Below are positions 1-5,118 of a DNA stretch of 5,135 nucleotides, piece by piece (the first letter of the stretch is position 1; every line of letters starts with the position of its first letter). Made by a program: the position numbers and the translations under genes. Origin of the DNA: Spirochaeta sp. (GTDB taxonomy: Bacteria; Spirochaetota; Spirochaetia; DSM-27196; Alkalispirochaetaceae). The stretch is taken from NCBI GenBank assembly GCA_027859055.1, contig JAQIBO010000049.1:1-5135 (forward strand). The letters run 5' to 3'. The notes under the pieces are model-generated. The model had not been told where the DNA came from, made no database searches, and saw nothing but the letters and a program-made list of their open reading frames with translations.

Positions 1-589
1 CGCCGGAACGGTGGATCCGGTCGTTCGCATCAACGGGCTGTCCAAAATGGCGGCGGCACCGGAGGTCAAGCTCGGGTGGGTTGCGGTAACCGGCGGGGAC
101 GCAGACGTCCGGCGCGCGCTTGTCGATGATCTGGATACACGGCACGACGCGTACCTTACCGTATCCGGTTTCGCCGAGGCGTGCGCGACGGTGTTTCTCA
201 CGGACAGCGCCGGAGTGCCGGCCCCTGACAGCGGCGGCCCGTGGCTGGAAACGGTTCGGGACACCGTGAACCGGCAGCGCGCCGCCTTTGACCGATATCT
301 GACGGAGATCCCGAGTCTCGAGGACGTTCGGCACACCGTGTGGCGCGGCGGTATTCACCGGGTCCTGCGGATCGACCCGACGGTGGCGGCGATGCGTTTT
401 GGAACGCTTGACGACGAGACGATCGCAATTCGAATTCTTACCGAAACGGGAGTTCTGGTACATCCGGGATATCTGTACGGGATGGACGTTGCAGAGTTCG
501 CGTCCGGACCGTGGTTTGTGGTGAGTTCCCTGAATACCGAGGACGTGCTGGCTTCAGCGGTGAGCAGACTCCATCTTATACTGCGATGA
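1..589 (+). CDS. PLP-dependent aminotransferase (fold type I), C-terminal part; 5' end outside window
   Basis: This is the C-terminal ~195 residues of a class I/II aminotransferase, a cytosolic enzyme that moves amino groups between amino and keto acids via pyridoxal phosphate. The frame is open to the left edge, so the GTG at 11 is an internal valine and roughly half the protein is missing. Seen in the sequence: the GLSK motif just inside the window, whose lysine (codon 44-46) should be the PLP Schiff-base residue, followed by the usual KLGWVAV segment; a WRGGIHRVLRI block matching the 'GGW..vLr' strand of the small domain; and the C-terminal VLVHPGYLYGM and WFVVSSL segments. The HPGY/GGW combination suggests a subgroup distinct from classical AspC, but the substrate cannot be named. 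The arginine that normally binds the substrate alpha-carboxylate in the C-terminal strand appears to be valine (codon 521-523). The TGA stop lies inside the 3' end of the convergent PAS gene. Family sure; substrate unknown. Confidence 0.88.
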   Translation, partial: AGTVDPVVRINGLSKMAAAPEVKLGWVAVTGGDADVRRALVDDLDTRHDAYLTVSGFAEACATVFLTDSAGVPAPDSGGPWLETVRDTVNRQRAAFDRYLTEIPSLEDVRHTVWRGGIHRVLRIDPTVAAMRFGTLDDETIAIRILTETGVLVHPGYLYGMDVAEFASGPWFVVSSLNTEDVLASAVSRLHLILR

Positions 590-1069
590 ACCCGACGGGG
601 TGGAGTGGTGGGCTCCCCTAAAGAGCGGCGTTCCAGGAGCGCGGGGTGCCTCCGCGGAGATTGGATCCGTCGTCAACAGCACTCCGACCAGAAACAGGTG
701 GTGGTCCAGCCACAGGGGAAAAACCTCCGAACGGATGTGGTGCATCTCTCCATGGGTGGAGAGGATCTCACCCTCATATTCTTCCGTCCACTGGTCGGCA
801 GCATCGGAGCTCATCGCCACGAGCGTCTGGAACTGTTCGCGCGAACAATCCCGCGCCTGTTCATACGGTATCGTCGCCGGCGCGATCCGGGCGTGCACCT
901 CCCAGATCGTGGTGCTCAGCGCCTCTTGACGGGGTATCCCGGTACATTTCTCTGCCGCATGATTCCACTCGACCACAGAGCCGTCACCGTCCACCGCCAC
1001 AATCGGTGTCGGGATCGTCTGGAATACCGCGGCACGTATATCTGTTTGTTCGATCGCTCCGTCTTTCAT
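554..1069 (-). CDS. Stand-alone single PAS-domain protein
   Basis: A 171-residue soluble protein made of one PAS sensor domain at about residues 12-137, with a short helix before it and a low-complexity Pro/Ser/His tail (138-171). Visible PAS features are the opening TIPTPIVAVDGDGSVVEWNHAAE, the CTGI segment that starts the helical region, and the closing strands HIRSEVFPLW and HLFLVGVLL. PAS domains bind small ligands or cofactors or act as dimerisation modules. No LOV cysteine motif is seen, and there is no kinase, cyclase, HTH or methyl-accepting domain, so a partner protein would have to transmit any signal. I chose the ATG at 1069 because an extended -10 element (TGG TACAAT) overlaps the alternative GTG at 1102 and would leave a 5' leader of about 16 bases; the Shine-Dalgarno is weak (GACGGTG). 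The last 36 bases overlap the end of the convergent aminotransferase gene. The gene is divergent from the BI-1 gene. Domain call confident, role unknown. Confidence 0.8.
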   Translation of the reverse strand: MKDGAIEQTDIRAAVFQTIPTPIVAVDGDGSVVEWNHAAEKCTGIPRQEALSTTIWEVHARIAPATIPYEQARDCSREQFQTLVAMSSDAADQWTEEYEGEILSTHGEMHHIRSEVFPLWLDHHLFLVGVLLTTDPISAEAPRAPGTPLFRGAHHSTPSGSSQYKMESAHR

Positions 1070-1092
1070 AGCGTTACACCGTCTATCTTTCG

Positions 1093-1101
1093 ATTGTACC
1101 A
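1093..1101 (-). promoter_or_regulatory. Extended -10 promoter element of the PAS gene
   Basis: Read on the minus strand this is TGG followed by TACAAT, five of six matches to the sigma-70 -10 consensus with the TGn extension. No convincing -35 hexamer sits at the right distance, which is usual for extended -10 promoters. It would place the start of transcription near 1086, shortly before the ATG at 1069. Inferred from sequence only. Confidence 0.45.
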
Positions 1102-1116
1102 CGATTTCCGGAGCAC

Positions 1117-1144
1117 TTGACTTTTATTTTTTTGGTGGTACCTT
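1117..1144 (+). promoter_or_regulatory. Promoter candidate of the BI-1 gene
   Basis: TTGACT (1117-1122; five of six matches to the -35 consensus) is followed after 16 bases, largely T-rich, by TACCTT (1139-1144; three of six), which is preceded by TGG, giving an extended -10. Transcription would begin near 1151 and leave a leader of about 37 bases before the ATG at 1188. The weak -10 makes this a candidate rather than a firm call. Confidence 0.45.
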
Positions 1145-1154
1145 TGCGTTGAAG

Positions 1155-1171
1155 ACCGGTACCGACCCGGT
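1155..1171 (+). other. Small hairpin in the BI-1 gene leader
   Basis: ACCGG (1155-1159) and CCGGT (1167-1171) can pair as a 5-bp stem with a 7-base loop, four bases before the AAGGAG ribosome binding site. The left arm also lies in the palindrome CGGTACCG (1157-1164). The structure is small and may have no function, but its position directly ahead of the ribosome binding site would be suitable for tuning translation. Confidence 0.3.
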
Positions 1172-1174
1172 AGT

Positions 1175-1180
1175 AAGGAG
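1175..1180 (+). promoter_or_regulatory. Ribosome binding site of the BI-1 gene
   Basis: AAGGAG sits 7 bases before the ATG at 1188. It decides the start: an in-frame TTG at 1149 would put this site inside the coding region and has no comparable site of its own. Confidence 0.85.
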
Positions 1181-1187
1181 TACACTT

Positions 1188-1892
1188 ATGGCATTACAAC
1201 AGTCTCAGGCGCTGCAGAGTGCAGCCGAACGCGAACGAAGTATTCTCCGCAACGTCTATACCTGGATGACTCTCGGCCTTGCGATCACCGGTGTTGTCGC
1301 GATGTACGTATCAGGCAACACGCAACTGGTCCGCACCATCGTGATGAACCGGGGCCTGTTTTTCGGGCTCATTATCGGTGAACTGGCGCTGGTGTGGATT
1401 CTCTCTGCGAATATTCATCGGATGAGTCCCACCGCAGCGACTCTGTCGTTTGCCGGGTATGCGCTTTTGAACGGGGTCACACTGTCGGTGATCTTTCTCG
1501 CGTACACCGGTGTCAGCATCGCCACCACCTTTTTTGTCACCGCCGGCACGTTTGGCGCGTTGAGCCTGTACGCCGTAACGACCAACCGGGATCTCGGCGG
1601 TATGGGGCAGTACCTGTTCGCCGGATTGATCGGGATCATCATCGCGTCGGTGGTCAACATGTTCCTCGGCAGTGCAACCCTGGACTACGCGATCTCGTTT
1701 ATCGGGGTATTCCTGTTCATGGGGTTGACCGCGTACGACACGCAGATGATCAAACGGTGGAGCGACCAGATGGGAAATTCCGCTGACGAAGCTGATTACA
1801 TGCGCGTCTCAATCATGGGCGCGTTGAAGCTGTACCTCGACTTCATCAACCTCTTCTTGTTCCTGCTTCGCTTTCTCGGAAACCGGCGGTAA
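1188..1892 (+). CDS. Bax inhibitor-1 / YccA-YbhL family membrane protein
   Basis: A 234-residue inner-membrane protein of the Bax inhibitor-1 (TMBIM) family, the usual length for bacterial members. Hydrophobic stretches consistent with seven membrane helices lie roughly at residues 24-42, 55-74, 83-106, 111-131, 141-161, 167-186 and 209-230. The family signatures are clear: GLTAYDTQMIKRW and the terminal ALKLYLDFINLFLFLLRFLG. In the Bacillus subtilis homologue YetJ, two aspartates in these same segments form a pH-sensitive latch of a calcium leak channel; the equivalents here are D184 and D218, both present. Related E. coli proteins are YbhL and YccA, the latter a modulator of the FtsH protease, so either a calcium-leak or a protease-modulating role is possible. 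The start at ATG 1188 is fixed by AAGGAG 7 bases upstream. The gene is monocistronic by appearance: divergent from the PAS gene, convergent with the OmpA-like gene, and closed by a hairpin over its stop codon. Confidence 0.92.
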   Translation: MALQQSQALQSAAERERSILRNVYTWMTLGLAITGVVAMYVSGNTQLVRTIVMNRGLFFGLIIGELALVWILSANIHRMSPTAATLSFAGYALLNGVTLSVIFLAYTGVSIATTFFVTAGTFGALSLYAVTTNRDLGGMGQYLFAGLIGIIIASVVNMFLGSATLDYAISFIGVFLFMGLTAYDTQMIKRWSDQMGNSADEADYMRVSIMGALKLYLDFINLFLFLLRFLGNRR

Positions 1893-1902
1893 ACCCGCCG
1901 GT
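1882..1902. terminator. GC-rich hairpin between convergent genes (possible bidirectional terminator)
   Basis: ACCGGCGG (1882-1889) and CCGCCGGT (1895-1902) form a perfect 8-bp stem with a 5-base loop that contains the TAA stop of the BI-1 gene. Neither side is followed by a long T run (TCTCTC on the + side, TTCC on the - side), so it is a weak intrinsic terminator at best. Its place between two converging stop codons 25 bases apart suggests it serves both. Confidence 0.55.
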
Positions 1903-1916
1903 CTCTCACGCCTTCA

Positions 1917-3155
1917 TTAATCGATCAGATAGAACTCGATCCGCCGGTTTTCCACGCGGCGGCGAGCGTCACCGAACGGTGCGATCGGGTCGGTCGCGCC
2001 AACACCGTCGGTCTCCAGCCGATCCGCATCGATTCCCCGCTCAATCAGCGCCTGGCGGACAACCGTTGCGCGGTCCCGGGACAGCGGGATCAGTTCTCTC
2101 CGCTGTTCTTCCGGATCGGGTAAACTTCCGGAGAAGCGCGTGCTGTTGGCATGTCCCTCGATTAGCACGGTGCCCTCCGTCATTGCAAGAATACGGGCAA
2201 GTCGGTCCACCACATTTTCAAACCGCTCCCGTGCCGCTGGTGACGCATCGGTGATTCGGGCGCTGTTGGCGGGAAACTGGATTGACGGGAGCATAATCCG
2301 CGCCCGCCCGCGGTGGCGCTCCGTCATCGCCCCGATGACAAACGATGTTTCCGTGCGACCCTCGTTGCCCGCCTCATCGCGGACACCACCAACGATGCGG
2401 TATTCGTCCCCCGACTGTACCACGAAACCGCGCCCGGGGCGTCCGTTCCAGCGCGCCGTTCGCGGCACGTCGCTCATGTCGGTGTATTGGGCAAGGGTTT
2501 GTCCGTCGGTGGTCTGAATCTCGAAAAGCCACGCCACTATCGGACTGGCGTCCTCCGCGTCAATCGTGATGATCAGCTCATCCCGGTTGCCGTCCCCGTC
2601 GGGGGTGAAGGGCGTCCCGGAGAGGCGAAACGAGGGTACCGGATCCGTCATATCGAGGAGAAATGGATTGGTCTCGACGGTCCGTTCGCTCTCGTCGTCG
2701 TAACGGATCATCAGTGCGCTGCTGTATCGCCCTTCCGGTGCGGTGCCGTCGGCGGTGGTCCCGTCCCATTCGACCACCTCCGGGGGCGCACCGGTACCGC
2801 TTTCCCGCGACACCACCTGTCCGGTGTCGTCGGTAACCGTAAACTCCCAGGACTGGATCGGCTGGTTTGCCGCCCCGTCGATGAAAAAGCGCTGGGCGTC
2901 GGCGTTTTCCGGAGAAAACGACCCGCTTCCGGGGCGAAGTGTCACGGCGGACTCCGACTCGCTCAGGGTGCCAACGGAATCGGTTTCCTCAGGGGTGACC
3001 TCTTCTGTGCTTTGCGGCTCCGGTACCTGCTGTGTTTCCGTAGACTGAGCCGGTTCGCTCTCGGCGGGCGGCGTTTCCGGAGCGCTTGCGCACCCGGTCA
3101 CGGCGAGAAGCGCGATCACAAGGGCAAAAAAAACAGGAACGGTATTATTTTTCAT
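1917..3155 (-). CDS. OmpA-family lipoprotein with two FlgD/Ig-like repeats
   Basis: A 412-residue exported lipoprotein. Residues 1-21 are a signal peptide ending in the lipobox VTGC, with C22 as the lipidated residue. Residues 23-75 are an acidic Pro/Glu/Ser/Thr linker. Two beta-rich repeats of the FlgD/gliding-motility Ig-like type follow, at about 79-171 (SFSPENAD ... WDGTTADG ... EGRY) and 179-275 (PFTPDGDGNRDE ... ARWNGRPG ... EYRIVGGVRDEAGN). The second repeat opens with a D-rich loop that resembles a calcium site. Residues ~284-412 are an OmpA C-terminal domain (IQFPANSARI, LIEGHAN, LSRDRA, NRRIEF), which in relatives binds peptidoglycan. The binding arginine is present (R362), but the usual aspartate of GHTD is asparagine (N337). 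It most likely links the outer membrane to peptidoglycan. The start is the ATG at 3155, which gives a signal peptide directly and has AAGGGG 6 bases upstream; an upstream in-frame start at 3293 would bury the signal peptide. It has its own promoter, after the rpmB terminator. Confidence 0.9.
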   Translation of the reverse strand: MKNNTVPVFFALVIALLAVTGCASAPETPPAESEPAQSTETQQVPEPQSTEEVTPEETDSVGTLSESESAVTLRPGSGSFSPENADAQRFFIDGAANQPIQSWEFTVTDDTGQVVSRESGTGAPPEVVEWDGTTADGTAPEGRYSSALMIRYDDESERTVETNPFLLDMTDPVPSFRLSGTPFTPDGDGNRDELIITIDAEDASPIVAWLFEIQTTDGQTLAQYTDMSDVPRTARWNGRPGRGFVVQSGDEYRIVGGVRDEAGNEGRTETSFVIGAMTERHRGRARIMLPSIQFPANSARITDASPAARERFENVVDRLARILAMTEGTVLIEGHANSTRFSGSLPDPEEQRRELIPLSRDRATVVRQALIERGIDADRLETDGVGATDPIAPFGDARRRVENRRIEFYLID

Positions 3156-3161
3156 GGAACA

Positions 3162-3167
3162 CCCCTT
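3162..3167 (-). promoter_or_regulatory. Ribosome binding site of the OmpA-like lipoprotein gene
   Basis: AAGGGG on the minus strand, 6 bases before the ATG at 3155. It supports the start that opens with the lipoprotein signal peptide. Confidence 0.7.
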
Positions 3168-3183
3168 TTTGCAATTCCTGAAA

Positions 3184-3212
3184 ACTATGCATCCCTTCGG
3201 GAGGATAATCAA
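3184..3212 (-). promoter_or_regulatory. Promoter candidate of the OmpA-like lipoprotein gene
   Basis: On the minus strand TTGATT (3212-3207; -35, four of six matches) is followed after exactly 17 bases by CATAGT (3189-3184; -10, four of six). Transcription would begin near 3177, leaving a short leader of about 22 bases before the ATG. It lies just downstream of the rpmB terminator, which fits an independently transcribed gene. Confidence 0.55.
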
Positions 3213-3224
3213 GTGAACCAGGCG

Positions 3225-3264
3225 AAAAAAAACCACCGACCCGCGATAACGCGTTCGGTGGTTT
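3225..3264 (-). terminator. Intrinsic terminator of the rpmG-rpmB operon
   Basis: Read on the minus strand, a 10-bp outer stem (AACCACCGA and TCGGTGGTT plus one flanking A-T pair) encloses an inner CGCG/CGCG stem with a 4-base loop, and the hairpin runs directly into eight Ts (3232-3225). This is a textbook Rho-independent terminator, 53 bases after the rpmB stop codon. No T run follows on the plus strand, so it acts in one direction. Confidence 0.92.
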
Positions 3265-3316
3265 GCCGGTACGACGGTGTTTCGGCGCGGCACTGATGAA
3301 AGCGCAGCCTCGGTAA

Positions 3317-3556
3317 TTAAACCACGTCGTTGAGCTTCAGACCTTCTTTGCGGAGGTAGGGCATCAGCCCGATCTTGCTTATGGTCCGCAGGGCGCGGGT
3401 GCTGACTTTGAGACGTACAAACCGGTTGAGTTCAGGAACAAACAGGCGTTTCGTTTGAACGTTGGGACGCTGCCATCGGCGCGTCTTGTTGTGGGCGTGG
3501 GATACGTTGTTGCCCGCCATCGGCTTCTTGCCGGAAATGGTGCATTTACGACTCAT
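3317..3556 (-). CDS. rpmB: 50S ribosomal protein L28
   Basis: A 79-residue basic protein matching bacterial L28 over its whole length, a component of the large ribosomal subunit. The N-terminus MSRKCTISGKKPMAGNNVSH aligns with the familiar MSR-C-TGK-P--GNN-SHA opening, and FVRLKVSTRALRTISKIG matches the central segment. It has only one cysteine (C5), so it is the zinc-free (C-minus) form rather than the four-cysteine form. The ATG at 3556 is chosen over an in-frame extension to 3616 because it gives the standard L28 N-terminus and has AGAGGAG about 7 bases upstream; the extension would run through rpmG. It follows rpmG by 16 bases, almost certainly in one transcript, and is followed by a strong terminator. 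Confidence 0.97.
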   Translation of the reverse strand: MSRKCTISGKKPMAGNNVSHAHNKTRRWQRPNVQTKRLFVPELNRFVRLKVSTRALRTISKIGLMPYLRKEGLKLNDVV

Positions 3557-3572
3557 CTCGGAACTCCTCTGC

Positions 3573-3746
3573 TTAAACCTTTCCCGATTCTTTGAACAGG
3601 ACGTGTTTGCGGACAAACGGATCGTACTTCATCATTTCCATCTTGTTGGGCATGTTCCGTTTGTTTTTCATCGTATAGTAGCAATATCCGCTCTCAGAGC
3701 TCTTCAGACGGACCCGTACCAGGTTTCCTTTTTTCGGTTTCGCCAT
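3573..3746 (-). CDS. rpmG: 50S ribosomal protein L33
   Basis: A 57-residue basic protein, short enough to be missed by length-filtered gene callers. It begins MAKPKKGNLVRVRLKSSESG and contains YYTMKNKRNMPNKMEMMKYD and PFVRKHVLFKES, which align end to end with bacterial L33 (the 'YTT-KNKR--PEKLELKK-DP-VR-HV-YKE' pattern). It has one cysteine (C22), so it is the zinc-independent C-minus form. The start ATG has AGGAG 8 bases upstream. It is the first gene of the rpmG-rpmB pair; the 60 bases before it separate it from the acyltransferase gene and hold a promoter candidate but no terminator, so some read-through from the acyltransferase gene is possible. Confidence 0.97.
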   Translation of the reverse strand: MAKPKKGNLVRVRLKSSESGYCYYTMKNKRNMPNKMEMMKYDPFVRKHVLFKESGKV

Positions 3747-3780
3747 TCTCTTTTCTCCTGCAATTCGTTCGGGAGCACTA

Positions 3781-3810
3781 TGTGTAGCACAACGCGCAAC
3801 GGGGGGTCAA
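3781..3810 (-). promoter_or_regulatory. Promoter candidate of rpmG-rpmB, overlapping the acyltransferase stop codon
   Basis: On the minus strand TTGACC (3810-3805; -35, five of six matches) is followed after 18 bases by TACACA (3786-3781), which is preceded by TGC and so has an extended -10. Transcription would begin near 3774, about 28 bases before the rpmG start. The TGA stop of the upstream acyltransferase gene (3809-3807) is part of the -35 hexamer. The -10 itself is weak (three of six). Confidence 0.5.
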
Positions 3811-5105
3811 GTGTTTCCCTGGAGATGACGTATCGCCACATCCCATTTATACGTATTCCCCCGGGGGTTGACCGGGGAAACACGATAGAGCGTTTCGTGA
3901 ACGTAGAACTCAAGGTGCTCGTTGTTCTGGACGTTGATGCCGGCGATTTCGGGGACCGGAAACACAAGTTCCTCCACGCGGTCCGGCCGGGCGACGACGC
4001 GGTCATAGTACAGCGTCAACGGTCCGATTCCCAGCGACTTGAGAGGCTGCATCTTGTACCCCTGCTCGAGGCGAATGGCGCTTTCAGAGATGATCGGCGC
4101 CGCCGTTTGGGGAGATTCTGACTGCTCAGGAATGGAACGCCCGGAACCGGAACGCCCCGGCGCAGGACGGAACGATTCGATATATCGGCTGTATTCGGTG
4201 AGCTGCCACAGATTCCAGTCCCGAATCGTCTCGAAATGGAGTGGGCCGCGGCGCTGTTCAAAGAACCCCCGGTTGTTCATGCGGACGCTGTACCCGCAGC
4301 TGGTGCAGGACAGCCGCTGGTGGTGTGAGTGTAAGGTGTCGACGCTGTGGCAGGAGGGGCAGACAAAGAGCGCCCGTTCAAGGTATTCCGCCCGCCGGGA
4401 TCCGGCAAACGGGACCGCCGCGCCACGCTGGTATTCAAACGCGTCAAAGGTCAGGTTTTCCGCCAGCGCCGCGCCAACCTCGTCAACCGACATCGCTTTC
4501 AGGTCTTTTGGTTCCAGGATCTTCCGAAAAAAGATCGTGATCTCTCCGCGGCGTATGCCCCTGCCCCAGCGGGGCCAGGAAAAGTACGCCCCGCGGATCT
4601 GGGCGGCGATGACCGGAACTTTCAGCGATTTCACCAGCTTTTCCGTGGCTTTGATGATCGGCAGGTTGTGACCGTCCCAGCCGCTCTGCCCCTCCGGAAA
4701 GAGCCCGATCACCCCGCCGGTCTGTTTTACTGTGACAATTTTTTTCACCGTATCCAGGTCTGCGAGTGCTTTTGTTTTGGGAATCACACCAACAAGACCG
4801 AAGACAATCGAAATGAACCGCGACCGGAACTGCGAGTCCGCTGCCACATAATGGATCGGCCGGTTGAAGAGACAGCCGATCAGGAAGGGGTCGATCACCG
4901 CGCTATGGTTGCCGACCACAAGAAATGCGCCTTTTTGTTGGTGGACAACTTCAAGATTGACCGTTTTTACGTTGAAAAGCGGTACGAGTATCATGCGGAC
5001 GAGGCCCCGCAGGAAGCGGTTAATGTGGGGGTTTGCACGGATCTTGCGCTTTTCCCGTCGTTTGTCCCGTCGGTGCCGTCGTTGCTGCCTGCGCTGGTTG
5101 CTCAA
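3807..5105 (-). CDS. PlsC-family acyltransferase with C-terminal zinc ribbon and extra domain
   Basis: A 432-residue protein whose N-terminal half is a glycerolipid acyltransferase, the family that transfers acyl chains to lysophosphatidic acid or related lipids at the inner membrane. Seen: a very basic N-terminus (about residues 5-24, mostly Arg/Lys/His); a hydrophobic segment near 31-45; the catalytic NHSAVID (H67 and D72, the HX4D motif); FPEGQSGWDG (136-145), the substrate-binding block; and VPVIAAQIRGAYF (163-175). After the ~200-residue acyltransferase come CPSC and CTSC (C249, C252, C267, C270), a CxxC-x14-CxxC zinc ribbon, then a Ser/Pro/Gly linker (~313-340) and a beta-rich-looking tail (~345-432) I do not recognise. 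Typical PlsC proteins stop at about 240 residues, so the second half is an addition. The TTG start at 5105 is supported by GAGGGAG 6 bases upstream; the frame stays open to the window edge, so an upstream start cannot be excluded. It precedes rpmG with no terminator between. Acyltransferase sure, substrate unproven. Confidence 0.88.
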   Translation of the reverse strand: MSNQRRQQRRHRRDKRREKRKIRANPHINRFLRGLVRMILVPLFNVKTVNLEVVHQQKGAFLVVGNHSAVIDPFLIGCLFNRPIHYVAADSQFRSRFISIVFGLVGVIPKTKALADLDTVKKIVTVKQTGGVIGLFPEGQSGWDGHNLPIIKATEKLVKSLKVPVIAAQIRGAYFSWPRWGRGIRRGEITIFFRKILEPKDLKAMSVDEVGAALAENLTFDAFEYQRGAAVPFAGSRRAEYLERALFVCPSCHSVDTLHSHHQRLSCTSCGYSVRMNNRGFFEQRRGPLHFETIRDWNLWQLTEYSRYIESFRPAPGRSGSGRSIPEQSESPQTAAPIISESAIRLEQGYKMQPLKSLGIGPLTLYYDRVVARPDRVEELVFPVPEIAGINVQNNEHLEFYVHETLYRVSPVNPRGNTYKWDVAIRHLQGNT

Positions 5106-5111
5106 GATTTT

Positions 5112-5118
5112 CTCCCTC
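5112..5118 (-). promoter_or_regulatory. Ribosome binding site supporting the TTG start of the acyltransferase
   Basis: GAGGGAG on the minus strand, 6 bases before TTG at 5105-5103. No ATG lies nearby in frame, so this site is the main reason to accept the unusual TTG start. The 30 bases upstream remain open in the same frame up to the window edge. Confidence 0.65.

Noticed and set aside
597..618. GGGG/CCCC and GGAG/CTCC pairing after the aminotransferase stop, considered as a terminator
   Set aside because: The stem is short and imperfect, no T run follows on either strand, and the bases lie within the PAS coding region.
1070..1102. GTG start at 1102 for the PAS protein
   Set aside because: It coincides with the extended -10 promoter element, and the added 11 residues do not belong to the PAS domain. 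It remains possible if the promoter is not real.
605..1120. Long plus-strand open frames opposite the PAS gene
   Set aside because: Their translations are rich in Arg/Pro/His with no recognisable motif, and they have no good ribosome binding site. The minus strand gives a clear PAS domain over the same bases.
1149..1187. TTG start for the BI-1 protein
   Set aside because: The strong AAGGAG at 1175-1180 would then be inside the coding region; the ATG at 1188 fits the family N-terminus and the spacing.
3190..3207. CCC-TTC-GGG mini-hairpin in the spacer of the lipoprotein promoter, considered as an operator
   Set aside because: Only three to four pairs can form, which is expected by chance in sequence of this composition.
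3156..3293. N-terminal extension of the lipoprotein to an upstream start at 3293
   Set aside because: It would add 46 residues ahead of a complete lipoprotein signal peptide, would cover the terminator and promoter candidate, and lacks a ribosome binding site.
2313..3296. A 327-codon plus-strand open frame opposite the OmpA-like lipoprotein gene
   Set aside because: It is a by-product of GC-rich codon bias in the real gene. The opposite strand shows a signal peptide, lipobox and OmpA motifs; this frame shows none, and it would run through the rpmB terminator.
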